Assembly (NCBI GenBank): GCA_017620335.1
Contig: JAFZQO010000020.1
Location: 1 to 55,067, forward strand
From: Bacteroidales bacterium
GTDB taxonomy: Bacteria > Bacteroidota > Bacteroidia > Bacteroidales > UBA932
Length of the DNA stretch: 55,067 bases
Direction of reading: 5' to 3'
Shown: piece after piece, positions 40,081-51,211 of the stretch
Position numbering within the stretch: position 1 is the first letter of the stretch
How the letters are laid out: every line of letters begins with the position of its first letter
Translations under genes and position numbers: made by a program
The notes under the pieces: generated by a model
Told to the model about the DNA's origin: nothing
Databases searched by the model: none
Seen by the model: the letters and a program-made list of their open reading frames with translations, nothing else

Positions 40081-41370
40081 CTATTTCAGAGCGGTTTCAA
40101 TGGCCTGCGTAAGGTCCGCGATGATGTCTTCAGGGTCCTCCAGGCCTATGCTGAGGCGCATGAGGTCGGGGGCGATGCCGGCCTCGCGCAGCTGCTCGTC
40201 GCTGAGCTGCCTGTGGGTGTGCGATGCGGGATGCAGGATGCAGGTGTAGCAGTCCGCGACGTGGGTCTCGATGGTGACGAACTTCAGGGAGTCCATGAAC
40301 TTGTTGTCCACGGCCCTGCCGCCCTTCAGGGCGAACGCCATGACGCCGCATGAACCCTCGGGAAGGTACTTGAGGGCGCGCTCGTGCTCCTTGTCGTCCG
40401 GGAGGTCGGGATAGTGGATCCAGGCCACCGCCGGGTGGTTCTTCAGGAAAGTAGCGACCTTCAGCGCGCTCTCCGTGTGGCGTTTCATGCGCACGTGGAG
40501 GGTCTGGAGGCCAAGGTTGAGGTAGAATGCGTTCTGCGGGGCCTGGATGGCGCCGAAGTCGCGCATCAGGTGCGTCGTGCACTTCGTGATGTAAGCGGCG
40601 CGGCCGAACTTCTGCGTATAGACAATGCCGTGGTAGGAGGCGTCGGGAGTGCAGAGGCCGGGGAACTTCTCGGCGTGTGCGTCCCAGTCGAAGGTGCCGC
40701 CGTCCACGATGACGCCTCCGACGGTGGTACCGTGGCCGTCCATATACTTGGTCGTGGAATGAGTCACTATGTCGGCGCCGAACTCTATGGGCCGGCAGTG
40801 CACCGGCGTGGCGAAGGTGTTGTCTATGATCATCGGCACGCCATGGGCGTGGGCGCGGGCCGCGAAACGCTCTATGTCAAGTACTTGTACGCCGGGGTTG
40901 GCTATGGTCTCGGTGAAGAGGAGCTTGGTGTTGGGCTTGAAGGCCGCGTCGATCTGCTCGTCGGAAGCGTCGCAGTCGATGAAGGTCACGTCGATGCCCA
41001 TCTTGCGGAAGGTCACCCCGAAGAGATTGAAGGTGCCGCCGTAGATGTTGTTGGTGGCGATCATGTGGTCGCCGGCCTCGCAGATGTTGAAGCAGGCGAA
41101 GAAATTGGCCGCCTGGCCGGAAGAGGTGAGCAGTGCGCCCACTCCCCCTTCGAGGGCGGCGATCTTCGCGGCCACCTTGTCGTTGGTGGGGTTCTGGAGC
41201 CTGGTATAGAAATAGCCCTCTTCCTCCAGGTCGAAGAGGCGGCCCATCTGGTCGCTGGTCTCGTACTTGAAAGTCGTGCTCTGGATGAGCGGAATCTGCC
41301 TGGGTTCGCCCTTTCCGGGGTTGTATCCGGCCTGGACGCAGAGGGTGCCGATATTGGGTTTCTTGCTCAT
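40081..41370 (-). CDS. metY: O-acetylhomoserine sulfhydrylase
   Basis: PLP enzyme (Cys/Met metabolism family) that makes homocysteine from O-acetylhomoserine and sulfide. At 429 residues it has the MetY length, longer than cystathionine synthases. Features: TLCVQAGYNPGKGEPRQIPL, FYTRLQNPTNDK, SSGQAANF, and the PLP-lysine in STTKYMDGHG (about 210). ATG 41370 was chosen because the longer frame start at 41394 is only 1 bp from the -7 box. With metX it forms direct-sulfhydrylation methionine synthesis. No SAM riboswitch was evident in the short upstream region. Confidence 0.95.
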   Translation of the reverse strand: MSKKPNIGTLCVQAGYNPGKGEPRQIPLIQSTTFKYETSDQMGRLFDLEEEGYFYTRLQNPTNDKVAAKIAALEGGVGALLTSSGQAANFFACFNICEAGDHMIATNNIYGGTFNLFGVTFRKMGIDVTFIDCDASDEQIDAAFKPNTKLLFTETIANPGVQVLDIERFAARAHAHGVPMIIDNTFATPVHCRPIEFGADIVTHSTTKYMDGHGTTVGGVIVDGGTFDWDAHAEKFPGLCTPDASYHGIVYTQKFGRAAYITKCTTHLMRDFGAIQAPQNAFYLNLGLQTLHVRMKRHTESALKVATFLKNHPAVAWIHYPDLPDDKEHERALKYLPEGSCGVMAFALKGGRAVDNKFMDSLKFVTIETHVADCYTCILHPASHTHRQLSDEQLREAGIAPDLMRLSIGLEDPEDIIADLTQAIETALK

Positions 41371-41395
41371 TTCTCGTGGAAAATTGTAATTCATA

Positions 41396-41403
41396 CAAAG
41401 TTA
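41396..41403 (-). promoter_or_regulatory. -7 box for metY-metX-GH13
   Basis: Minus-strand TAACTTTG, 25 bp before ATG 41370; it excludes ATG 41394 as the start. Confidence 0.55.
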
Positions 41404-41438
41404 GTCCATATTCGCTGAATTTTTATAAAAATTTTTAA

Positions 41439-41446
41439 TAAATTTG
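41439..41446 (+). promoter_or_regulatory. -7 box for pfp
   Basis: TAAATTTG in an AT-rich stretch, 49 bp before ATG 41496. Confidence 0.5.
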
Positions 41447-41495
41447 CGTTCCCGTTAGGAATGTAATTTAAGTACAACATTTTATACAACAAGCT

Positions 41496-43133
41496 ATGCC
41501 AGTCAAATCCAATCTTCAGATCGCCCGCGCCGCCTATCAGCCGAAACTTCCCGTCGCCCTCCAGGGCCCCGTCAAGGCTGTCGAAGGCGCAGCGACCCAG
41601 TCCGTCGGCGACCAGGCCGAGATCAAGGCCCTCTTCCCCAACACCTACGGCATGCCCGTAGTGGAATTTGCCAAGGGCGAGGCGGTCGAGTATCCTCAGT
41701 TCAACGTCGGCATCATCCTTTCCGGCGGCCAGGCCCCCGGCGGCCACAACGTCATCTCCGGCCTCTTCGACGGTGTCAAGTCCCTCAACCCCGCCAACAA
41801 GCTCTACGGTTTCCTGATGGGCCCCGGCGGCCTCGTGGACCACAAATACATGGAGATCACCTCTGAGATCATGGACGAGTACCGCAATACCGGCGGCTTC
41901 GACATCATCGGCTCCGGCCGCACCAAGCTCGAGACCGTCGAGCAGTTCGAGAGCGGCATCAAGATCCTCCGCGAGCTCGGCATCAAGGCCCTCGTGATCA
42001 TCGGCGGAGACGACTCCAACACCAACGCCTGCGTCCTGGCCGAGTACTATGCCGCCAAGAATTACGGCGTGCAGGTCATCGGCTGCCCCAAGACCATCGA
42101 CGGCGACCTCAAGAACAGCCAGATCGAGACTTCCTTCGGCTTCGACACCGCCTGCAAGACCTACAGCGAGCTCATCGGCAACATCGAGCGCGACTGCAAC
42201 TCCGCCCGCAAGTACTGGCATTTCATCAAGGTGATGGGCCGCAGCGCCTCCCACATCGCCCTTGAATGCGCCCTGCAGACCCAGCCCAACATCTGCCTCG
42301 TTTCCGAGGAGGTTGAAGCAAAGGAGCAGAGCCTCGACGAGATCGTGGAGTACATCGCCGGCGTCGTGGCCGCCCGCGCCGCGAACGGCAACAATTTCGG
42401 CACCGTCGTCATCCCCGAGGGTCTCATCGAGTTCATCCCCGCCATCAAGAAGCTCATCGCCGAGCTCAACGACGCCCTCGCCACCGACGAGGCCAAGACC
42501 GTTGCCCGCGAGGACCAGATCGAATACGTGAAGGCCCACCTGAGCCCCGCGAACCTCGCCACCTTCAATTCCCTGCCCGCCGGCGTTGCCCGCCAGCTGG
42601 CCCTCGACCGCGACCCTCACGGCAACGTCCAGGTGTCCCTGATCGAGACCGAAAAGCTCCTCTCCGAGATGGTAGGAAAGAAACTCGCCCAGATGAAGAA
42701 GGAAGGCAAATTCGTAGGCAAGTTCTCCGCCCAGCATCATTTCTTCGGATATGAGGGCCGCTGCGCAGCTCCGTCCAACTTCGATGCAGACTATTGCTAC
42801 TCACTCGGTTACAATGCTTCCCGCCTCATCGCCTGCGGCAAGACCGGCTACATGTCCGTCGTCAAGAACACCACCGCCCCCGCGGCCGAATGGATCGCCG
42901 GCGGCGTGCCGATCACGATGATGATGAACCTCGAGAAGCGCGCCGGCAAGATGAAGCCCGTCATCCGCAAGGCCCTCGTCGAGCTCGACGGCGCCCCGTT
43001 CAGGTACTTCGCCGCCAACCGCGACGACTGGGCCCTGAACACCAGGTACGTGTATCCCGGCTCCATCCAGTACTGGGGACCCACCGAGGTCTGCGACCAA
43101 CCCACGATGACCCTCAAGCTCGAGCACGAGTAG
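41496..43133 (+). CDS. pfp: Pyrophosphate-dependent phosphofructokinase
   Basis: Catalyses reversible PPi + fructose 6-phosphate to fructose 1,6-bisphosphate. Length 545 fits the long PFP class. The N-terminal [14 protein letters not shown] nucleotide loop, the PPi-diagnostic GGDDSN (Asp where ATP enzymes have Gly, about residue 170), the catalytic PKTIDGDL (about 200) and [19 protein letters not shown] are present. It uses strongly biased, C-ending codons typical of highly expressed genes, so it is probably a main glycolytic enzyme. Monocistronic, with terminator at 43157. Confidence 0.96.
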   Translation: MPVKSNLQIARAAYQPKLPVALQGPVKAVEGAATQSVGDQAEIKALFPNTYGMPVVEFAKGEAVEYPQFNVGIILSGGQAPGGHNVISGLFDGVKSLNPANKLYGFLMGPGGLVDHKYMEITSEIMDEYRNTGGFDIIGSGRTKLETVEQFESGIKILRELGIKALVIIGGDDSNTNACVLAEYYAAKNYGVQVIGCPKTIDGDLKNSQIETSFGFDTACKTYSELIGNIERDCNSARKYWHFIKVMGRSASHIALECALQTQPNICLVSEEVEAKEQSLDEIVEYIAGVVAARAANGNNFGTVVIPEGLIEFIPAIKKLIAELNDALATDEAKTVAREDQIEYVKAHLSPANLATFNSLPAGVARQLALDRDPHGNVQVSLIETEKLLSEMVGKKLAQMKKEGKFVGKFSAQHHFFGYEGRCAAPSNFDADYCYSLGYNASRLIACGKTGYMSVVKNTTAPAAEWIAGGVPITMMMNLEKRAGKMKPVIRKALVELDGAPFRYFAANRDDWALNTRYVYPGSIQYWGPTEVCDQPTMTLKLEHE

Positions 43134-43156
43134 GTTCCCGAAGGGAAAAATCATAG

Positions 43157-43193
43157 AAAAGACGCCGATTCCGGTTCGGAACGGCGTCTTTTT
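43157..43193 (+). terminator. Rho-independent terminator of pfp
   Basis: AAAAGACGCCG (43157-43167) pairs with CGGCGTCTTTT (43182-43192); an inner TTCCG/CGGAA extends it with one bulged A. A T-run ends at 43193. Confidence 0.9.
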
Positions 43194-43206
43194 CATTTTA
43201 AAGCCG

Positions 43207-43214
43207 TATATTTG
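43207..43214 (+). promoter_or_regulatory. -7 box for the ligA operon
   Basis: TATATTTG, 16 bp before ATG 43231 and directly after the pfp terminator. Confidence 0.6.
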
Positions 43215-43215
43215 A

Positions 43216-45327
<2,112 letters not shown>

Positions 45328-45330
45328 GCG

Positions 45331-46338
45331 ATGGATATCAAGAGAATCAGGAACGTATCGGGCAAGCTGTTCGGCGACCAGTTGTGGGAACTGAACATGG
45401 AAAGCCTGTCCGGAGCCCGACGCCGGCTCGTCCGCTTCATCAAGCTCATCCGCATCACCTTCAACGAGTTCGCCGAGCACAGGATGGGCTTCCAGTGCGT
45501 GGCGCTGAGTTATTTCTCCGCCCTGGCCATCGTTCCGTTCGCGGCATTCATCTTCGCCGTCGGCGGAGGCCTCGGCGTGGACGACAAGCTCTCCGAGCTG
45601 GCCCACCGCATACTTCCGACGAACCCCGAGTTCATCGACACCGTACTGGACAAGGCCGACAACATCGTCCACATCGCGCGTTCGGGCATCGTGGGTGTGA
45701 TCGGCGCCCTCGCATTCCTGTGGACCATCATATGGCTCTTCTTCCAGATCGAGCGCGTCTTCAACAACGTCTGGGGCATCAGGAAGATCCCCCGCAAGAT
45801 CTACAAGCGCTTCTCGTTCTATTTCCTGGCCATGTTCCTGGCCCCGTTCGTCGTGCTGATGTTCGGTGCCGGGATTGCGATCTATTCCAACATCACCGGG
45901 CTCATAGGCATCCGCGTGCACATGGCGGAGGTCTCCGGTATAATAACCTTCCTGGGATGGTTGGTATTCTACATCCTGGCCGTCTTCACCTTCTCGGCCA
46001 TGTACAAGTTCATCCCGGCCCCGAAGGTCCGTTACCGGGACGCGTTCATAGCCGCGCTCGTGTCGGCGCTGGTCTTCGTGCTGTTCCAGTACATCTACCT
46101 GAAGACCCAGATCTTCATGACCAGGCTCAACGCCGTGTACGGCGTCCTCGCGGCCATCCCGCTCTTCCTTATGTGGCTCAATTACAGCTGGCAGATAATC
46201 ATTTACGGAGCCCAGCTCTGTTACGGAATACAGAATGTTGACAGTTACCATATACCTGAGGGCAGCCTCAAGGACTTCACGCCCATGTGGGACAGGCTCA
46301 GGGAGGAAATGAAAGACGACGGGGAGGATACCGAATGA
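45331..46338 (+). CDS. YihY/BrkB-family inner-membrane protein
   Basis: A 335-residue integral membrane protein (formerly mis-assigned as RNase BN). Six helices, with FQCVALSYFSALAIVPFAAFIFAV, FLWTIIWLFFQIERVFNNVWGI and GAQLCYGIQN as family motifs. Function is uncertain; transport or virulence-related roles have been proposed. It starts 3 bp after ligA and overlaps rel by 4 bp (ATGA). Confidence 0.92.
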   Translation: MDIKRIRNVSGKLFGDQLWELNMESLSGARRRLVRFIKLIRITFNEFAEHRMGFQCVALSYFSALAIVPFAAFIFAVGGGLGVDDKLSELAHRILPTNPEFIDTVLDKADNIVHIARSGIVGVIGALAFLWTIIWLFFQIERVFNNVWGIRKIPRKIYKRFSFYFLAMFLAPFVVLMFGAGIAIYSNITGLIGIRVHMAEVSGIITFLGWLVFYILAVFTFSAMYKFIPAPKVRYRDAFIAALVSALVFVLFQYIYLKTQIFMTRLNAVYGVLAAIPLFLMWLNYSWQIIIYGAQLCYGIQNVDSYHIPEGSLKDFTPMWDRLREEMKDDGEDTE

Positions 46339-48539
46339 GTTTTTCAAAGTTTACGCAGAAGGATTACGACCTCATCAACAAGGAGTACGGTGAGCTGAAG
46401 GTCCTGGCGGCCGGACGCTGCCGGACGGAGGCCGAGATGGCCCTCGTCCAGAAGGCCTTCGAGTTCGCCAACGAGGCGCACAAGAACGTGCGCAGGCGCT
46501 CGGGCGAGCCTTACATGCTCCATCCGATAGCGGTGGCGCGCATAGTCGTCGAGAAGATAGGCCTCGGCTGCAAGTCCATATGCGCAGCGATCCTCCACGA
46601 CGTCGTGGAGGATACCGATTACACGATTGACGACATACGCAACCTCTTCGGGGACAAGATAGCCTCGCTGGTGGACGGCCTCACCAAGATCAAGACCGTG
46701 CTCGACAACGAGAACCAGAAGGACCACAGATACGCCGCCACGGACACCCTCCAGGCCGAGAACTTCAAGCGCATCCTCCTTACCCTCAACGACGACGTGC
46801 GCGTAGTCCTGATCAAGCTCGCCGACCGCCTGCACAACTGCCGCACCATCGAGTTCATGCCCGAGCACAAGCGCGACAAGGTCCTCAGCGAGACGATGTT
46901 CATTTTCATCCCCCTGGCCCACCGCCTGGGACTCTATGAGGTCAAGTCCGAGATGGAGAACATCTGGCTGAAGTACAAGGAGCCCGAAGCCTTCGCTGAG
47001 ATCACCCGCCGCATCGACGAGAGCGTGGTGGACAAGGACAAGGGCATAGACGAGTTCATCGCGCCCATCTCCGCCGCTCTGACCGAGGCTGGCTTCAATT
47101 TCTATGTCAAGAAGCGCATCAAGACGCCGTATTCCATCTGGAACAAGATGCGCACGAAGAACGTGGAGTTCGAGCAGGTATATGACCTGTACGCCGTCCG
47201 CATCATCTTCACCCCCGACGCGGACTCCAACGAGACCGAACGCTCCCAGTGCTTCCGCATCTTCTCCATCATCACGGGTATCTACAAGTTCCAGCCAAAC
47301 CGCATCCGCGACTGGGTCAAGCATCCCAAGAGCAACGGCTACGAGGCACTCCACTGCACCCTGATGAGCCAGATGGGCATCTGGATCGAGGTCCAGATCC
47401 GTTCGAAGCGCATGGACGACATCGCCGAGAAGGGCATCGCCGCCCACTGGGCGTACAAGAACGAGGGCTACGTCGGCGAGAACGACAGCGAGATGGACAA
47501 GTGGCTGGCCAAGGTGAAGGAGATACTCGTCAGCTCGGACGTAGGTGCCCTGGAGCTCCTCGACATCATCCACAACGACCTTGTCAGCAGCGACATCATA
47601 GTGTTCACTCCCAAGGGCGAACAGCGTTCCATCCAGAAGGGCGCCACCGCCCTGGACTTCGCCTATCTCATCCACACGCACATCGGCAACAAGGCCATCG
47701 CCGCCAAGGTGAACATGAAGCTCGTGCCATTGTCGTATGTCCTGCACACTGGCGACCAGGTGGAGATCATCACCGCCCAGAACGCCAGCCCCAAGATGGA
47801 GTGGCTGCAGTTCCTGGTCACCCGCCATGCGAGGAACATCGTCATTGAGAATTTCAAGCCCCTCAGGGACGAGCTGTCCGCGAAGGGCCGCAGGATGTAT
47901 GAGAACGAGCTGTCCAACTACGGCCTTGTCCCGAACAAGAGGAATGACCAGAAGGTACTCGAGTCCGTGCAGCTCCGCGACATGGACGAGTTCTGCTTCC
48001 GGCTGGGCCTCGGCATCATCAAGCCCGGCACCATCCAGAAGGCCATCTTCCCTGCCGTGACCCCCGTCGAGGCCATCAAGCACGACAACTTCAAGGTCAA
48101 GGCGGACGATCCCACCGGCAGGAAATTTGTACTGGCATCCTGCTGCAATCCCATCCCGGGCGATCCCATCCTTGGCTTCCGCACCCCTGACGGCGTGGTG
48201 ACCATCCACAAGAAGTCCTGCCCCGTCGCCGGCAGCCTCGCCTCCAAGTTCGGAGACATGGTCATCGTGCCCGAATGGGACCTGTCGGGAGGAGACCAGG
48301 CCTTCCCCGTCCGCATCTCCCTCCGCGGCATTGACAAGGTGGGACTGCTGAACTCCATTTCGCATTACATCTCTGAAGTGCTCGGCGTGAACATGAGGAA
48401 GGTGTACATGGGCTCCGAAGACGGCATTTTCGAGGGCTACATCGAGCTGCTGGTCCACAACAAGGACGTGCTCGACTCCATCATCCAGAACCTCGGCCGC
48501 ATTGACGGCATACAGAAGATCGTGAGGACCGACATATGA
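46335..48539 (+). CDS. rel: Bifunctional (p)ppGpp synthetase/hydrolase
   Basis: Stringent-response enzyme, 734 residues. The HD hydrolase domain has AILHDVVEDTDY (HDxxED, about residue 75) and LADRLHNCRT (about 155). The synthetase domain has the GYEALHCTL and EVQIRSKRMDDIAEKGIAAHW motifs (about 335-375). TGS (VFTPKGEQRSIQKGATALDFAY) and C-terminal ACT follow. Both catalytic cores look intact, so it is a Rel/SpoT type. ATG 46335 overlaps the yihY stop; the longer frame start at 46287 is inside that gene. Confidence 0.95.
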   Translation: MSFSKFTQKDYDLINKEYGELKVLAAGRCRTEAEMALVQKAFEFANEAHKNVRRRSGEPYMLHPIAVARIVVEKIGLGCKSICAAILHDVVEDTDYTIDDIRNLFGDKIASLVDGLTKIKTVLDNENQKDHRYAATDTLQAENFKRILLTLNDDVRVVLIKLADRLHNCRTIEFMPEHKRDKVLSETMFIFIPLAHRLGLYEVKSEMENIWLKYKEPEAFAEITRRIDESVVDKDKGIDEFIAPISAALTEAGFNFYVKKRIKTPYSIWNKMRTKNVEFEQVYDLYAVRIIFTPDADSNETERSQCFRIFSIITGIYKFQPNRIRDWVKHPKSNGYEALHCTLMSQMGIWIEVQIRSKRMDDIAEKGIAAHWAYKNEGYVGENDSEMDKWLAKVKEILVSSDVGALELLDIIHNDLVSSDIIVFTPKGEQRSIQKGATALDFAYLIHTHIGNKAIAAKVNMKLVPLSYVLHTGDQVEIITAQNASPKMEWLQFLVTRHARNIVIENFKPLRDELSAKGRRMYENELSNYGLVPNKRNDQKVLESVQLRDMDEFCFRLGLGIIKPGTIQKAIFPAVTPVEAIKHDNFKVKADDPTGRKFVLASCCNPIPGDPILGFRTPDGVVTIHKKSCPVAGSLASKFGDMVIVPEWDLSGGDQAFPVRISLRGIDKVGLLNSISHYISEVLGVNMRKVYMGSEDGIFEGYIELLVHNKDVLDSIIQNLGRIDGIQKIVRTDI

Positions 48540-50353
48540 CAGACTGGAAAAGAACATTGACACGGCTGGTTCCGGCCGTCCCCGTCGCGCTCGTGCTGGG
48601 CTCGATGCTGTTCTCGCATTCCTGCGCGAACACCTCCCAGGCCCCGACGGGCGGTGTCAAGGACACCATACCCCCGAGGATAGTCTCCCTGTCCCCTGAA
48701 CAAATGTCCGTCGGCGTCCCCGCCCAGGGGACCAAGCTGGTCTTCACCTTCGACGAGTACGTGACGATAAAGACCGCGTCCAACATCGTCCTCTCCCCTC
48801 CCCAGGCCCGTCCGCCCAAGAGCCGCATCCGCGGCAAGTCGGTCGAGGTCACCTTCGACGAGGACCTGCTGCCGGACATGACATATACCCTTGACTTCAT
48901 CGACGCCATAGCCGACAACAACGAGGGCAACATCTTCCCCGGTTTCACGTATGTGTTCTCCACCGGAGACCACATCGACTCCCTGATGATAACGGGAGTC
49001 GTCCAGGACTGCAACTCCCTCGACCCCGTCAAGGGCGTCACCGTGATGTTGTACAAGGACCATGCGGACTCCGCCGTGATGCTCAGGAGGCCCTTTGCGG
49101 TCACCAAGACGGACGACTGGGGTTTCTTCTGCATCCGCAACATCAAGGATACGGCCTACCGCCTGTACGCCGTCAAGGACGACAATAACAACTATATGTA
49201 CGACCCTTCCGACAAGGAGCTCATAGCCTTCGCGGACTCGGTCATACGCCCTGTTACGGTGGTCAACGATACGCTTCCCGAAGTGCAGAAGCTGGACATG
49301 AAGGATACCCTCGCCTGCCTTGCCAGGAAGAACGAGTTCGAGCTCGTCCTGTTCCGGGAGAGGCCTTCCCGCCAGATGATCGTGAAGCAGGTGCGCGTTT
49401 CCGACCGTGCCTCATACCTGACGTTCAACGCGCCCGACGCCCACATCGACTCCATGTGGGTGCGCGGCATCCCGGCGAACAAGCTGATCACCCAGTTCAA
49501 CGCGGAGCGGGACAGCCTGGAGGTATGGGTCAACGAGAAATCGCGCCTGCCCGATACCCTGCACATGTTCGTGAACTACCGGAAGACCGACTCCCTGGGC
49601 CGTCTCTCCCCTTATCTCGAGCACCTGAAGGTCTATTACCAGAGCGAGTCCGGCTCCAAGGCACCGTCCAAGAGCTCTTCGCGCGACATCAAGCACACGG
49701 ACACCATTTGCGTGTTCAAGCTGGAGGTGGATCCCAAGACGGTCGAGCAGTACGGTTACCAGATGGAATTCGACTATCCCATCGTAAACGAGGCTTTCGA
49801 CTCCCTGAGGCTGAAGTCCATCAACCCGCGCCAGCAGGAGGAGCCCGTGGGATTCAAGGTCATACCCGACAGCACCAACATCCGCAAGTTCACGGTGATG
49901 CCCGGAAGCAAGCTCCTTCCCGGCTACGACTACATACTGAAGGTCCCCCACAGGCAGTTCCGGGACATCAACGGCTACTACAACGACAGCACCGAGGTGA
50001 AGGTCACCCTGCCCGTCGACGAGAAGCTCAGCACCCTGAACCTCGTCCTGACCGGGGTGGAGCAGAAGTATATAGTGGACCTGCTTAACGAGAAACGCGA
50101 CAAGGTACTGCGCCAGTACATCATCGACTCCGACCGCACGCTCGCCTTCCCCTATCTCGATGCGGGCCTTTACTGCATCCGCATCACAGAGGACCTGAAC
50201 CGCAACTCCATCGTGGATTCCGGTTCCCTGCTGGAGCACCGCCAGCCCGAGAAGGTCAAGTTCTTCAAGATGGACGGCGAGATACTCTTCAAGGTCATGG
50301 AATCGGCCGAGATAGACCAGGCCATCAACCTTGCCGAACTGTTCATGAAATAG
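48536..50353 (+). CDS. SbsA-type Ig-like domain lipoprotein
   Basis: A 605-residue exported lipoprotein. Signal with lipobox HSC (LGSMLFSHSCANTSQAP, Cys about 30), then the common GGVKDTIPPRIVSLSPE start of the PF13205-type Ig domain (about 38-140), a carboxypeptidase-regulatory-like module (ITGVVQDCNSLDPVKGVTVML) and further beta domains. Such proteins are widespread and conserved in Bacteroidota; role unknown, likely cell-envelope. ATG overlaps the rel stop (ATGA), and the next gene starts right at its stop. Confidence 0.85.
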   Translation: MTDWKRTLTRLVPAVPVALVLGSMLFSHSCANTSQAPTGGVKDTIPPRIVSLSPEQMSVGVPAQGTKLVFTFDEYVTIKTASNIVLSPPQARPPKSRIRGKSVEVTFDEDLLPDMTYTLDFIDAIADNNEGNIFPGFTYVFSTGDHIDSLMITGVVQDCNSLDPVKGVTVMLYKDHADSAVMLRRPFAVTKTDDWGFFCIRNIKDTAYRLYAVKDDNNNYMYDPSDKELIAFADSVIRPVTVVNDTLPEVQKLDMKDTLACLARKNEFELVLFRERPSRQMIVKQVRVSDRASYLTFNAPDAHIDSMWVRGIPANKLITQFNAERDSLEVWVNEKSRLPDTLHMFVNYRKTDSLGRLSPYLEHLKVYYQSESGSKAPSKSSSRDIKHTDTICVFKLEVDPKTVEQYGYQMEFDYPIVNEAFDSLRLKSINPRQQEEPVGFKVIPDSTNIRKFTVMPGSKLLPGYDYILKVPHRQFRDINGYYNDSTEVKVTLPVDEKLSTLNLVLTGVEQKYIVDLLNEKRDKVLRQYIIDSDRTLAFPYLDAGLYCIRITEDLNRNSIVDSGSLLEHRQPEKVKFFKMDGEILFKVMESAEIDQAINLAELFMK

Positions 50354-51211
50354 ATGATGAGAAAGACTGTCACATATCTCCTTCTGGCCGCGTTCCTGCT
50401 TCCCGTCTGCCGTTTCACGGCCGACGCCGGGAACGACAGGAAGCAGCGGCGTGTCCAGAGGGATACCACCATGTACTCCGACACCTTCCTTGACACGGTC
50501 GACGTGAACCGCGTCTTCATGGTCAACGACTATACGATGATAGGCTTCGAGGGCGGAGTCACCCTCAGCAGGATGCAGTTCAACCCTTCGTACACCCAGG
50601 GCTGGAGGTTCACTCCGGAGTACTACGAGCTTACCCTGACACGGTACGGCAAGCTCTTCGGCTACATGCCTTATTTCGGTCTGAAGGTCGGGGTGGCGTA
50701 CGGCCACGAGGGATTCAGGATGGAGATGAACGAGGAGACAGGATACATAGGGAGGATCTCCGGAGCGACGGAATGCGTGTATGACGTCGCCGAGTTCCAG
50801 ACCCTAGCGCATTTCCACTACGATGTCGGCCATCTCAAGCTGATGTTGGATGCCGGCCCTTATGGCGGCAAGAGGCTGAGGGTGGAGCGCATAGGTGAAT
50901 ATGTCGACGAGGATATTAGGTACAGCTTCCTGGACTCCGACAAGCGCTTCGACTACGGTCTCAAGGGAGGGGTGGGCTTCGCCCTGGTCTTCGACCCGGT
51001 CGAACTGCATGTAAACGCCAAGGTGAGGTACAGCTGGAGCAACCTCTATGCACCGAATTATCGCAGCGAATATTACTTCTCCTTTGCCTATCCCCTCGAC
51101 GCCATGGTCACCGCCGGCCTGCATTTCCAGATAACCAAGAAGAACGGCAAGACGAACGCCATGCTCAGGAAGGAGGCGAAAAACATAGTCTTCGGGGAGG
51201 TATCGGAATGA
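50354..51211 (+). CDS. Secreted outer-membrane beta-barrel-like protein
   Basis: A 285-residue protein with a signal peptide (TVTYLLLAAFLLPVCRF, cut near ADAG). The mature part has alternating strands (MPYFGLKVGVAYGHEGF, LMLDAGPYGGKRLRV, RFDYGLKGGVGFALVF, NAKVRYSWSNLY) characteristic of small porin-like barrels, with a basic C-terminal tail beyond the last strand. Unknown function. It begins at the stop of the Ig lipoprotein and overlaps ispG by 4 bp, so the trio is translationally coupled. Confidence 0.7.
   Translation: MMRKTVTYLLLAAFLLPVCRFTADAGNDRKQRRVQRDTTMYSDTFLDTVDVNRVFMVNDYTMIGFEGGVTLSRMQFNPSYTQGWRFTPEYYELTLTRYGKLFGYMPYFGLKVGVAYGHEGFRMEMNEETGYIGRISGATECVYDVAEFQTLAHFHYDVGHLKLMLDAGPYGGKRLRVERIGEYVDEDIRYSFLDSDKRFDYGLKGGVGFALVFDPVELHVNAKVRYSWSNLYAPNYRSEYYFSFAYPLDAMVTAGLHFQITKKNGKTNAMLRKEAKNIVFGEVSE

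Noticed and set aside
41371-41495. SAM or cobalamin riboswitch upstream of metY
   Set aside because: Only about 25 bp separate the promoter box and start codon, too short for a riboswitch.
46344-48563. Very long minus-strand frame opposite rel (and a similar one opposite pfp, 41391-42740)
   Set aside because: Antisense shadows of GC-rich genes with biased codons; protein sequence is low-complexity and matches no family.
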